A DNA stretch of 64,000 bases. Source: Pantoea endophytica (lineage in GTDB: Bacteria; Pseudomonadota; Gammaproteobacteria; Enterobacterales; Enterobacteriaceae). The translations under genes were made by a program, and so were the position numbers. The notes under the pieces are model-generated. The model had not been told where the DNA came from, ran no database searches, and saw only the letters and a program-made list of their open reading frames with translations. Below, piece by piece: positions 27,631 through 36,938 of the stretch. The stretch lies in the NCBI RefSeq assembly GCF_002858935.1, contig NZ_PJRT01000002.1:1-64000 (forward strand), written 5' to 3'. Within the stretch, counting starts at the first letter, position 1; every line of letters starts with the position of its first letter.

Positions 27631-30600
27631 CTATTTCCCCAGATTTAATGGCAGGGTAAAACTGAATACGCTGCCGCCCTGCGGGCGGTTTTCCGCACTC
27701 AGCACACCACCATGACGTTTGATGATTTCATTACTGATGGTCAGGCCCATTCCCATTCCTTCCGCTTTGGTGGTGTAGAAAGAGTCGAATATCTTGCCGA
27801 TAACCTCTGCCGATAATCCGCTGCCGTTGTCGGCCACCGCTATACGAATATGATTCGCGTCAGGATTGCAGGATGAGAGCCGCAGGATACGCGCTCCGGC
27901 ATTATCCGCCATCGCCTCAATGGCATTAATCACCAGATTCAGCAGCACCTGCTGAATCTGTACGCGCTCGCAAAACACCTCATCCCATGGCGCTTGAATA
28001 TCCAGTTCCAGCGCCACCGAGCGGCGCTCAAGTTCCAGACGCGACAAGGTTAAAATATCGCGCGCCAGCAGATGCAGCCTGGCCGATGCATACTCCGCGA
28101 CATTATTGCGCGTCAGTGACTGCAGGCCGCGAATAATTTCGCCAGCGCGCCGCCCTTCGTTAATGATCTCCTCAATGCTTTCACTGGCTTTCTCCAGCTG
28201 AACCGGATCGCGTTTCAACCAGCGCAGGCTGGCGCCAGCATTGGCCACAATCGACATCAGCGGCTGATTGATTTCATGGGCGATCGATGAGGTCAGCTGT
28301 CCTACCGTGGTGGCGCGCGCCACGCGAGCCAGCTCGGCCTGGGCAATTCTGGCGGCATCTTCGGACTGACGCTGCGCGGTGATATCCGTCAGCGTGCCGA
28401 AATATTCGGCGACATCCGGCCAGTTCTCCACCGGCTCACCTATGCCTTTGATATAACGGCATTCGCCGTCATCACGGATGATACGAAATTCAGCCTGCAT
28501 GCTCACGCCATGCGCCACGCTGGATTCAATCAGCGCTTTCAGGCACTGAAGATCGTCTGGATGCACCCGCCGCTGAAACTCGGCCATCGAGGTGCTCACC
28601 TGCCCGGCGGGCAGCCCCATGATGCGTTTATATTCGTCCGATATCAGCTGGATATCCGGCTCAAGATGCCAGTGCCAGGTACCGGTATTACTGATTTTTT
28701 CACCCAGCATCAGGGATGTCTGGCTGGCACGCAGCTGTTTTTCAATTTTCCGCCGCTGGATGTTCTCCTCCACCAGCTCGGCATACAGCCGCGCCGTTTC
28801 CAGAGAAACCGCAGCCTGCGCACCTAACATCGAGACAATGCGCGAGTGCTCCGCGGTGAAAACATCCGGCATCAGCCGGTTTTCCAGATAGAGCACGCCC
28901 ACCATTTGCGCCTGGCGAAACATCGGCACACACATCACTGCCGCGCCAGAGGCAACCAGATAGTTATCCTGACTAAACGGGCTAAACACTTCCGGCCGAC
29001 CGGTACGGATTTCCTGTCCGGTGCGGATCACCGCCGAGAGAATCGACAGCGGCAAATCGGTCGCCACCGGCAGTTCATTAACGATTTTGACTCTGACGCC
29101 TTCCACCGTGGAGGAGGCGCGCGCCTGAATTTCCGGCACATTGCCGTCGATGAGGCGGATCAAAATACAGTGCTGCGCACCGGCGCGCTCCACCAGCATC
29201 ATCATCAAAATATGGATCAGCCGATCAAGATTGATCTCTTCGGTCAATGCGCGCATCGCCGTGACCAGGCTTTGCAGGTCGCTGATCACCGCGCTCTGCT
29301 CAAAGGTCACGGTGTTTAACGCGCTCTGCGACGGGTGCACCGCCAGATGCGGATAGTGCATTTCAAGCTGGCGCACCTTGGCGCCCGCGCCCCAGCGATC
29401 CCAGGCGGCAAGCGCGCCTTTGATGTAGCCCTCGGCGGCGAACGCCATGCCGCTCGCATTGGCACAGCGCGCGGCCAGTTCGCATGCCAGAGCGTTGATC
29501 GGATGAAACTGCCCTTTGCGCGACAGCTCAATGGCTTTTTCAAACTGCTCCAGCGCCGCGCCGCTGTTATCCTCCAGCCTGAGCAGTTCGGCGCGCAGCA
29601 GCGCCTCTTTGTCGGCGAAGGTGCCGGGGTTCTCCGTTGCCCAGGTGATGATTCTTTCAAGATGGCGCTGCAGTTGCTGCCGCTGCGTGGCATCAAGCTC
29701 ATTCGGTTGCAGCGGTATACTGAGTGAAAGCGCGCTGTAGAGATGGAAATCCAGCATATGCACATGGCCGGGAATCACGTCTGTGAGCGGTGCGGCGTCG
29801 CTGAACTGGCACTGGGCGGCGGCATACTCACCGGCAAAGAAGTGCGCCATGCCTTTATACAGCCGCGTCCAGAACTGCATCAAAAACAGCGGTTCAATGG
29901 CGTATTCGGGTTGCACCACATTTAGCGCGGGCGCTTGGAAATCATCGCCGGACAAGGTCTCACCGGCTGGCTTACGCAGGAACATCACGTAATCCAGCTG
30001 CATGCCGAGAATCACTTCCACATCGTGATACTGCGCTTTGCGCACATAGACCATGCCGCGCATGATCGAAGTATGCACGCCATCAAGATGGTCACCTCGC
30101 GCCAGGCAATTCATGGTGAGATGACGCAGCGCCAGACACGCCGACGTGCGATCGCCAATATCAACCGCCACATCAAAAGTCGCTTTAGCGCACTCAATGG
30201 CGTAACTGAGTGGCATGGTCCAGACGCTCACCTGATCCAGCGGCATCAGCGTGCGCGCTTTGTAGCTAACGAAGTCGTGCTTATACACCAGCTCGCGGGC
30301 CAGCAGCGCGCTGGCAAATCCTCGGCTGTATTCGTTGAACTGATCGCCACACACCACGCCGTACCAGGCAAGCGCCAGCGTGGAGGCACCGCTAATGCCC
30401 TTCTCCATCGTCAGATGCAGAAGTTTGCACAGGATGATGAACTGCAGCCGTGGGCTGATAAAAGCGGCGAAGGTGCTGGCGCTGGCCATCAGGTTCATCA
30501 CCGCTTCGGTTTTATGGCAGGTCACTCGCGGCAGGGAACGGAAGCGCGTATAGGGATTTTTGCCAACCTCTTTTTTCAACCGTTGCCTGGCGACATCGCA

Positions 30601-33192
30601 CTCGGCTTTATCCGGATAGCGCTGCAGATGAATGTCAAACACCGCCAGCCAGGCCAGCGCGGTTTCCAGCGCCAGCTGGCTGTCGGACTGACGCATATGA
30701 ATTTCAGCAATTAGCGTCGCCGCTTCGGCTTTATCGGTGACCACACCGGGCGTGGCGAGAATCTCAGAGCTCAACGCCAGCGCGCCCGATAAGTTGCCGT
30801 TTAAAAACTCACACTCCGCTTGCTCAAACAAAAACGGGCCGCTCTCCTCCGCGCCTGACGCTGCGTTGAGCGCTCGGGCAGCGTGTAAGAAACGCAGCGC
30901 GGAAGCGTAATCGCCCATAATTTTCGCGCGTCGGGTGGCGTTTAATAACAGCAGACTAAACGCAGCGGCATCAGGCGCTAAAAGTGCGCGGTTTTGCAAC
31001 GTGATGGTGTGATGCGCGGCACTGAACAGCAGCGCATGCGCGTTATCCTGGCGCGCGGCCTGCATGTAATAGCGCGCAGCGGCAAAGTGAAAATCATCTT
31101 TTGCCGCCGACGACAGCAACTTCAGCGCGGCCTCATGCATGCTGTCATGCATAAAGGTGTAGCTGTGATCGGTCAGCGAGATCAGCCGGGCCTCAGCCGC
31201 AGGGCGCAGCGTGGCGCGAAGGGCGCTAAGCGCCGTATCGAGGATGCCGGCCAACACTGGCAGATCGCCGCTACTGCCGATGCAGGCCAATCGGCCCAGC
31301 AGCTGGCGCAGCGGCAGCGCGAGCAACTGCAGCTGTTGCAGCACGCTGGCGGCAACGTTCGCGGTGTAATGGCAGTTTCTCAACGCGTGCGGATTGTAGG
31401 TCCATTTATGGGATGCAGCGTGTGTGATGTGGTGATCGCGCACCGCCTGGCGGTAAAACTCACGCGTGGCGAGCGGATTCCCGGCGGTTTTTTCATGGAT
31501 GATCTGCGCCAGCTCGGTGGTCTCCGCGCTGCGCGTGTGAAAAATGCCGGCCAGCCAGCTGGCGATATTTTTCACCGACAGCGGCTCGGGCGTGATATCC
31601 ACAATGCGCGTGGCCGCCGCACGAATGCGCTCCAGGCTGGCGACCACCGTCGGACAGGGCAACGAGGCGCGATCGCGATGAGAAATCACCAGCAATAAGG
31701 GAATATCGTCGCTGGAGCGCAGCAAATTCTGTAGCAGCTGCAAGGTCGCCTGATCGGCCCAGTGCACGTCATCAATCAGCAGGATCAGCGGCCGCCCCGG
31801 CACCGTAAAGGCTTTCACCAGGCTGCAGGCCACCAGATTCAGGCGATTGCGTGCATCTAACGAGCGCGCATCCGCCTGCACGCTGGCTTTGTGGTTGAGC
31901 AGGATGCCCAGTTCGGGCACCAGATTAACGGCCAGCCCTACATAATTCCCCAGTTGGCGCGCAATGTGTGTTTTCCAGCGCGCCAGCTCTTCGGCGGGCA
32001 ACCCGAGCAGATGCAGCGTCAGCGATCGAAACGCCGAGGTAAAGACCGCGTAGGGCAAAATGGGCGAGTGCTGGTCGGCTTTGGTCACCGTCAGCAGCGC
32101 GTTTTTTTCCCGCAGGATTTTAAGCGCCGAGGCCATCAGCGCCGATTTTCCGGCACCGGACGCGCCGCTAATCGCCACCATGCAGTGTTTCCCGCTGCTG
32201 CACACCTCATCAAACGCCGCCAGCATCTCGCTGGCCTGAGTATGGTCGCTGTACAGCACATCGGATAACAGCGTTGTGGTTGGCACATCCTGTAAGCCCA
32301 GCGCGAAGGATTCAACTACGCCGTCAGGCATCAGGTTGGATTCACAGCGGCGCAGATCGGCCAGCACGCCTTCGACGGTTTGATAACGCTGCTCCGGCGA
32401 TTTGGTTAGCAGGCGTAAAATGAGGGATGAGAGTACCAGCGGCACATCTTTGCGCAGCCGGTGCGGCGGCAGCGCTTCGGAGGCAATGTGATGGTGCACC
32501 CATTCAGCCGCGCCCCCTTCAGCGCTGCCATAGGGAAGCTTGCCGGTGAGTAATTCGTAAAGCACGATGCCCAGACTGTAGAGATCGCTGACCCGGCTGA
32601 CCGCGTGCGCGGTGCGCGAGGTATGCTCGGGCGACATGTAGGCCAGCGTGCCGCCGGTCACAGAGGCGCGCAGCGGCTGCTGTGAGTCCGCTTCGATAAA
32701 CGCCAGGCCAAAGCCGCCCAGCACCACGTCGCCTTGATCGGTAAAGAAGAAATTGGCCGGTTTGATGTCGCCGTGCACCAAACCTTGCTCATGCAGCTTG
32801 CTGAGCGCATTACACAGCAGCACGGCGCAGCTGATGAACTTCTGAATTTTACCCGCTGGCAGGCGCAGATAATCCGCCAGGGTTTGGTAGCGAAACGCGG
32901 GGTAAATCAGGGCGTAGCGCCCCTGATATAACGTGTGGCGCAGCGGTTTTAGCGCCCAGCTTTCTGCTAATAAGGCGCGCAGCGCATACTCATTTTTCAG
33001 CAGTTGCGTTACCGGAAACTCCGCCTCTTCGGCCGCCGCCGTGGCCAGCACGAAGCGTTCATCGGAGATCGGGTGACGGCATTCGATCCACTCAACCTGC
33101 CCTTCCTGCGCCAGCGGGGTGAAAACGATGTCATCCGCCAACACCAGCGCCGCGTCATCCGCGATATTTAACGACAGGAAAAGCGTGCTCAT
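27631..33192 (-). CDS. Giant hybrid sensor: Ser/Thr (pseudo)kinase-ATPase-GAF-PAS-histidine kinase
   Basis: 1853 residues. Residues 1-285 have a Ser/Thr kinase fold: the catalytic loop HGDIKPAN (140-147) is kept, but the DFG motif reads GFG (160-162), no glycine-rich loop is visible, and the VAIK lysine position appears to be Ala. A P-loop ATPase follows (Walker A GASGAGKS 343-350, Walker B LILLIDDVHWAD near 470-480), then helical repeats about 700-1290, GAF about 1318-1468, PAS about 1490-1608, and a histidine kinase with His1639 (SSIAHEINQPL), N-box NAIEA, DNGSG 1788-1792 and GMGMGL. No membrane segment, so cytoplasmic. Its ATG overlaps the lone receiver gene (ATGA). The ligand is unknown. 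Confidence 0.92.
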   Translation of the reverse strand: MSTLFLSLNIADDAALVLADDIVFTPLAQEGQVEWIECRHPISDERFVLATAAAEEAEFPVTQLLKNEYALRALLAESWALKPLRHTLYQGRYALIYPAFRYQTLADYLRLPAGKIQKFISCAVLLCNALSKLHEQGLVHGDIKPANFFFTDQGDVVLGGFGLAFIEADSQQPLRASVTGGTLAYMSPEHTSRTAHAVSRVSDLYSLGIVLYELLTGKLPYGSAEGGAAEWVHHHIASEALPPHRLRKDVPLVLSSLILRLLTKSPEQRYQTVEGVLADLRRCESNLMPDGVVESFALGLQDVPTTTLLSDVLYSDHTQASEMLAAFDEVCSSGKHCMVAISGASGAGKSALMASALKILREKNALLTVTKADQHSPILPYAVFTSAFRSLTLHLLGLPAEELARWKTHIARQLGNYVGLAVNLVPELGILLNHKASVQADARSLDARNRLNLVACSLVKAFTVPGRPLILLIDDVHWADQATLQLLQNLLRSSDDIPLLLVISHRDRASLPCPTVVASLERIRAAATRIVDITPEPLSVKNIASWLAGIFHTRSAETTELAQIIHEKTAGNPLATREFYRQAVRDHHITHAASHKWTYNPHALRNCHYTANVAASVLQQLQLLALPLRQLLGRLACIGSSGDLPVLAGILDTALSALRATLRPAAEARLISLTDHSYTFMHDSMHEAALKLLSSAAKDDFHFAAARYYMQAARQDNAHALLFSAAHHTITLQNRALLAPDAAAFSLLLLNATRRAKIMGDYASALRFLHAARALNAASGAEESGPFLFEQAECEFLNGNLSGALALSSEILATPGVVTDKAEAATLIAEIHMRQSDSQLALETALAWLAVFDIHLQRYPDKAECDVARQRLKKEVGKNPYTRFRSLPRVTCHKTEAVMNLMASASTFAAFISPRLQFIILCKLLHLTMEKGISGASTLALAWYGVVCGDQFNEYSRGFASALLARELVYKHDFVSYKARTLMPLDQVSVWTMPLSYAIECAKATFDVAVDIGDRTSACLALRHLTMNCLARGDHLDGVHTSIMRGMVYVRKAQYHDVEVILGMQLDYVMFLRKPAGETLSGDDFQAPALNVVQPEYAIEPLFLMQFWTRLYKGMAHFFAGEYAAAQCQFSDAAPLTDVIPGHVHMLDFHLYSALSLSIPLQPNELDATQRQQLQRHLERIITWATENPGTFADKEALLRAELLRLEDNSGAALEQFEKAIELSRKGQFHPINALACELAARCANASGMAFAAEGYIKGALAAWDRWGAGAKVRQLEMHYPHLAVHPSQSALNTVTFEQSAVISDLQSLVTAMRALTEEINLDRLIHILMMMLVERAGAQHCILIRLIDGNVPEIQARASSTVEGVRVKIVNELPVATDLPLSILSAVIRTGQEIRTGRPEVFSPFSQDNYLVASGAAVMCVPMFRQAQMVGVLYLENRLMPDVFTAEHSRIVSMLGAQAAVSLETARLYAELVEENIQRRKIEKQLRASQTSLMLGEKISNTGTWHWHLEPDIQLISDEYKRIMGLPAGQVSTSMAEFQRRVHPDDLQCLKALIESSVAHGVSMQAEFRIIRDDGECRYIKGIGEPVENWPDVAEYFGTLTDITAQRQSEDAARIAQAELARVARATTVGQLTSSIAHEINQPLMSIVANAGASLRWLKRDPVQLEKASESIEEIINEGRRAGEIIRGLQSLTRNNVAEYASARLHLLARDILTLSRLELERRSVALELDIQAPWDEVFCERVQIQQVLLNLVINAIEAMADNAGARILRLSSCNPDANHIRIAVADNGSGLSAEVIGKIFDSFYTTKAEGMGMGLTISNEIIKRHGGVLSAENRPQGGSVFSFTLPLNLGK

Positions 33193-33575
33193 TGGCGCGC
33201 TGCCTGGGAGGAAAACGCTAGACGGATATGTTCAAACAGCAGGTCGATATCAATGGGCTTTCGCATAAAGGTGATCGCGCCTAGATGGATGGCATACCAG
33301 AGCATATTCTCATCGCCATTGCCGGAGATGATAATTCCGGGTGGGTTCTCGCGACGCTGTACCAGCGCACGGAACAACTCAAAGCCCGACATGCCTTTGA
33401 GCTCAACATCAATAATAAACAGCGCAGCGTCATTTAGCGCCGTCTCGTCCGCTAATAGCGCTTCAGCCGACTCAAATGCCTGCGTTGCGTATCCTTCCGA
33501 CTGAAGCAGATTGCTCAAACCACTGCGAACCGATCGTTCATCATCAACAACGACAATGCGCTGCGACAGCTGCAT
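33189..33575 (-). CDS. Stand-alone receiver-domain response regulator
   Basis: A 128-residue CheY-like receiver with no output domain: acidic DD11-12, Asp56 in IIDVELKGMSGFE, Thr/Ser switch in IIISGNGDEN, and Lys in MRKPIDID. It overlaps the giant sensor by ATGA, so both are made together. It may relay phosphate or tune the kinase. XapX genes lie 42 nt upstream. Confidence 0.92.
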   Translation of the reverse strand: MQLSQRIVVVDDERSVRSGLSNLLQSEGYATQAFESAEALLADETALNDAALFIIDVELKGMSGFELFRALVQRRENPPGIIISGNGDENMLWYAIHLGAITFMRKPIDIDLLFEHIRLAFSSQAARQ

Positions 33576-33616
33576 GCTGTGTTCCTTAATTATTATTCAC
33601 TGCCTGCGGCGCGTCC

Positions 33617-33868
33617 TCAGGAGGTTTTGTCACTCGATGGCGGCATGCCGCTGATTTTAGGCACACACTCTTGACGAAACCAGGCCAGCGTGACCGGTTG
33701 ACGGTTTATCAGGCGCTTACACAGCGGGATAATCTGTTCGCCGACCAGCATACCAAACAGACCAAGCAGCGCAATCACGGGCGGCGCTGGGGAATTGACG
33801 TCGATAACAGCATAAATGATGCCAACTAAAATACCGACCGAGAGCGATATCGCATAGGTTTTCAGCAT
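33617..33868 (-). CDS. XapX-domain membrane protein 1
   Basis: An 83-residue protein with two membrane helices (about residues 5-25 and 30-48) joined by the SPAPPVIALLGLFGMLVG motif of XapX (DUF1427) proteins, whose function is unknown. The ATG at 33868 gives the natural start; a TTG at 33874 overlaps the upstream stop. It adjoins a second XapX gene, with only a few bases between them. Confidence 0.8.
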   Translation of the reverse strand: MLKTYAISLSVGILVGIIYAVIDVNSPAPPVIALLGLFGMLVGEQIIPLCKRLINRQPVTLAWFRQECVPKISGMPPSSDKTS

Positions 33869-33870
33869 GT

Positions 33871-34113
33871 TCAACCCGCCTGTTTTGCGGTGAGCGTGGC
33901 GGGAGGTAGCGGCCTGTCAGCGGCCATCGCGCGTGAGGTTTTATCGACGGGCGCTACGGGATGCGTCAATTTTCCACCCAGCGAACTGCCCACAATCATG
34001 CCCAGCAAGCCCACCAGCGCCACGGCGGGCGGCGCCGGCGATCGCACGTTGAGCAAGGCGTAAATCAGGCCGATAAACACACCCGCCGCCAGAGAAATCA
34101 GTAAAGGACTCAC
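33871..34113 (-). CDS. XapX-domain membrane protein 2
   Basis: An 80-residue protein with the same core as its neighbour (AGVFIGLIYALLNVRSPAPP, VALVGLLGMIVG), so the pair arose by duplication. The start is GTG at 34113 with AAGGAGG upstream; the longer frame to 34278 overlaps the hydrolase gene and is rejected. It lies directly below a terminator, so its expression may depend on read-through. Confidence 0.78.
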   Translation of the reverse strand: MSPLLISLAAGVFIGLIYALLNVRSPAPPAVALVGLLGMIVGSSLGGKLTHPVAPVDKTSRAMAADRPLPPATLTAKQAG

Positions 34114-34122
34114 CGGTCCTCC

Positions 34123-34158
34123 TTGAAAAAAGAAAGGCGAGCCCGTAAGCGCTCGCCT
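34123..34158 (-). terminator. Terminator after the isochorismatase-like gene
   Basis: AGGCGAGC (34135-34142) pairs with GCTCGCCT (34151-34158); on the minus strand TTCTTTTTTC follows. It lies inside a likely operon, suggesting lower expression of the XapX, receiver and sensor genes than of the hydrolase. Confidence 0.75.
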
Positions 34159-34168
34159 GGGTGACGAT

Positions 34169-34861
34169 TTAGCGAACGGGCGCAGCAACCGGTGCCAGCG
34201 TGCGATGCTCGCTCTTCTGACGCGATGGCGCTTTGTGCACCATGGTGTAAGCGTAATCAACGCCGATGCCGTAAGCACCGGAGTGCTCTTTCGCGATATC
34301 CATCACCGCGTTGTAGGTCTCTTTGTGCGCCCAGTCGCGCTGCCACTCCAGCATCACCTGCTGCCAGGTCACCGGGATCACGCCCGCCTGAATCATGCGC
34401 TGCATGGCATAGTCGTGCGCTTCTTTGGTGGTGCCGCCGGAGGCGTCAGCCACCATGTAGATCTCATAATCACCTTCCAGCATGGCGCACAGCGCGAAGG
34501 TGTTGTTACACACTTCGGTCCACAGACCGGAAACCACAATTTTCTTCTTACCGTTGGCCGCCAGCGCATCACGCACTTTCTGGTCATCCCACGAGTTCAT
34601 CGAGGTACGCTCAAGAATGTCCTGGCCGGGGAACACATCCAGCAGCTCCGGGAAGGTGTTACCTGAGAAGCTCTCGGTCTCCACCGTGGTCAGTACGGTA
34701 GGAATGTTGAACACCTTCGCCGCTTTTGCCAACGCGACCACGTTATTTTTCAATACCTGACGGTCGATGGACTGCACGCCAAATGCCATTTGCGGCTGCT
34801 GGTCAATGAAGATGATCTGGCAGTTGTGCGGCGTCAGTACTTCTAATTTACTGGTTGTCAT
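34169..34861 (-). CDS. Isochorismatase-family (YcaC-like) hydrolase
   Basis: A 230-residue cysteine hydrolase. The catalytic Asp lies in IIFIDQQPQMAFGV, and the nucleophile Cys is in VVSGLWTEVCNNTFAL. YcaC-type proteins form octamers and their substrate is not known. ATG 34861 (MTTSKLEVLT) fits the family; upstream codons to 34918 run into the promoter region. It is first in the minus-strand operon and divergent from the amidohydrolase gene. Confidence 0.88.
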   Translation of the reverse strand: MTTSKLEVLTPHNCQIIFIDQQPQMAFGVQSIDRQVLKNNVVALAKAAKVFNIPTVLTTVETESFSGNTFPELLDVFPGQDILERTSMNSWDDQKVRDALAANGKKKIVVSGLWTEVCNNTFALCAMLEGDYEIYMVADASGGTTKEAHDYAMQRMIQAGVIPVTWQQVMLEWQRDWAHKETYNAVMDIAKEHSGAYGIGVDYAYTMVHKAPSRQKSEHRTLAPVAAPVR

Positions 34862-34932
34862 TTTTGTATGCCCATTGAGGTGAATGTCTGGGCGCAGTGT
34901 AAGAACCTTTGGGCACACGAACCATTATCTAT

Positions 34933-34974
34933 AGGTATAACTATACGAAGGTATACCTATCCTTTTGTATAACT
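34933..34974. promoter_or_regulatory. Three 10-bp repeats with 16-bp period in the divergent promoter
   Basis: AGGTATAACT (34933-34942), AGGTATACCT (34949-34958, a perfect palindrome) and TTGTATAACT (34965-34974) start exactly 16 bp apart. They lie 72-114 bp from the hydrolase ATG and 84-125 bp from the amidohydrolase ATG, so a regulator bound here could control both operons. Regulator identity is unknown; the FixJ-type regulator at 26950 is a candidate. Confidence 0.7.
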
Positions 34975-35057
34975 AGACGCTTTCCGCACCGCCTGAACAT
35001 AATCCCACCCAGTATTTCACCTGCGAAATTGGCAGGACCTCTTATTCAGGAGCTTTT

Positions 35058-36935
35058 ATGGTTACGTTAGGCAAAGCAGACATCATTTTGACCAATGGGC
35101 GATTTCATACCGTCGATCGCGGCAACCCGATTGCCGAGGCCGTGGCGATGCGCGATGGCAAATTTCTCGAAGTGGGCAGCCTGGCCGACGTGATGCAGCA
35201 TCACTGCGAAGGCACCAAAGTGATTGACCTCAAAGGCCATACCGCCATTCCCGGCCTGAATGATTCCCACCTGCACCTGATCCGCGGCGGCCTGAATTAC
35301 AACCTCGAACTGCGCTGGGAAGGCGTGCCCTCGATCGCCGATGCGTTGCGGATGCTGAGAGAACAGGCGCTGCGCACGCCGTCACCCCAGTGGGTGCGCG
35401 TGGTAGGCGGCTGGACCGAGTTTCAGTTTGCCGAGCGTCGCATGCCGACGCTGGATGAGATCAACGAAGCCGCGCCCGATACGCCGGTGTTTATCCTGCA
35501 TCTGTACGATCGCGCCCTGCTCAACCGCGCCGCGTTGAAGGTCGTCGGTTACACCAAAGACACGCCCAATCCGCCGGGCGGCGAGATCCAGCGTGACAGC
35601 AATGGCAACCCGACCGGCATGCTGATTGCGCGCCCGAACGCCATGATCCTTTACGCCACGCTGGCGAAAGGGCCAAAACTGCCGCTGGAGCAGCAGGTCA
35701 ATTCCACCCGCCAGTTTATGCGCGAGTTGAACCATCTGGGCCTGACCAGCGCGATTGATGCAGGCGGCGGTTTCCAGAACTATCCCGAAGATTACGAAGT
35801 CATTGCCGAGCTGCATGAGAAAAAGCAGATGACGCTGCGTATCGCCTACAACCTGTTTACCCAACGTCCGGGCCACGAGCTGGAAGATTTCGAGAAGTGG
35901 ACCGACATGCTGACGCCGGGCCAGGGCAGCGACTATTTCCGTCACAACGGTGCCGGTGAAATGCTGGTGTTTTCCGCCGCCGATTTTGAAGATTTCCTCG
36001 AACCGCGTCCGGATCTGGCGCCCGGCATGGAAGATGAGCTGGAGCGTGTGGTGCGTCATCTGGTGGAGCATCGCTGGCCGTTCCGCCTGCACGCCACTTA
36101 CGATGAATCGATCAGCCGCATGCTGGATGTGTTTGAAAAAGTGAACCGCGACATTCCGTTCAACGGCCTGCACTGGTTCTTCGATCACGCCGAAACCGTG
36201 ACGCAGCGTAACCTTGACCGCATCAAAGAGCTGGGCGGCGGCATTGCCGTACAGCATCGCATGGCGTTCCAGGGCGAGTACTTTGCCGAGCGTTACGGCA
36301 TTGAGGCCACTCGCCATACACCGCCGGTGGCGCGCATGCTGGAGACCGGCGTGCCGGTGGGTTTAGGAACCGATGCGACGCGCGTGGCCAGTTATAACCC
36401 GTGGACCGCGCTTTACTGGCTGGTATCGGGACGCACTGTGGGCGGCATGCAGATGTACGACGTCAACGCGCGCCTCGACCGTGATACGGCGTTGATGTTG
36501 TGGACGCAGGGCAGCGCCTGGTTCTCCAGCGAGCAAGGTAAAAAAGGTCAGATTAAAAGCGGTCAGCTGGCCGATATGGTGGTGCTGAGCAAAGACTACT
36601 TCAGCGTGCCTGAAGAGGAGATCAAAGGCATTGAGTCGGTGCTGACGGTGGTGGACGGAAATATCGTTTATGCCGCCGGCGCTTTCAGCTCGGAAGCGCC
36701 GCCCCTCATTCCGGTACTGCCGGAATGGTCGCCGGTGGTCAAGGTTCCCGGCCACTATCGCAGTGCGCCACCGACCGCCACCACACGCGTGGGCATGATG
36801 CAGCAAGCGCATCACTGCAGCGGCCCGTGCGGCGTGCATACGCATTCTCACGAGATTGCGCGCGGCGCCAACCTGCCGGTTTCGGAAGAGAACGCCTTCT
36901 GGGGCGCGCTCGGCTGCAGCTGCTTCGCCTTCTAA
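35058..36935 (+). CDS. YtcJ-like amidohydrolase with Cys/His-rich tail
   Basis: A 625-residue metal-dependent amidohydrolase (amidohydrolase_3, cytoplasmic). Metal ligands are visible in IPGLNDSHLHL, NGLHWFFDHAETV and GLGTDATR. The N-terminal beta-sandwich starts ADIILTNGRFHTVD. After about residue 575 an unusual tail carries HHCSGPCGVHTHSH (585-598) and ends GCSCFAF, with four Cys and several His suited to bind metal. The substrate is unknown. CAGGAG precedes the ATG. It heads a tight operon with a membrane peptide and an MFS transporter. Confidence 0.88.
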   Translation: MVTLGKADIILTNGRFHTVDRGNPIAEAVAMRDGKFLEVGSLADVMQHHCEGTKVIDLKGHTAIPGLNDSHLHLIRGGLNYNLELRWEGVPSIADALRMLREQALRTPSPQWVRVVGGWTEFQFAERRMPTLDEINEAAPDTPVFILHLYDRALLNRAALKVVGYTKDTPNPPGGEIQRDSNGNPTGMLIARPNAMILYATLAKGPKLPLEQQVNSTRQFMRELNHLGLTSAIDAGGGFQNYPEDYEVIAELHEKKQMTLRIAYNLFTQRPGHELEDFEKWTDMLTPGQGSDYFRHNGAGEMLVFSAADFEDFLEPRPDLAPGMEDELERVVRHLVEHRWPFRLHATYDESISRMLDVFEKVNRDIPFNGLHWFFDHAETVTQRNLDRIKELGGGIAVQHRMAFQGEYFAERYGIEATRHTPPVARMLETGVPVGLGTDATRVASYNPWTALYWLVSGRTVGGMQMYDVNARLDRDTALMLWTQGSAWFSSEQGKKGQIKSGQLADMVVLSKDYFSVPEEEIKGIESVLTVVDGNIVYAAGAFSSEAPPLIPVLPEWSPVVKVPGHYRSAPPTATTRVGMMQQAHHCSGPCGVHTHSHEIARGANLPVSEENAFWGALGCSCFAF

Positions 36936-36938
36936 ACC

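Noticed and set aside
33871..34278. 135-codon version of the second XapX gene
   Set aside because: Its first 55 codons overlap the hydrolase gene; a GTG at 34113 with AAGGAGG gives the proper XapX start.
35382..36317. 311-codon minus-strand frame opposite the amidohydrolase
   Set aside because: Shadow of a conserved plus-strand gene with metal-binding motifs; no ribosome site or family match.
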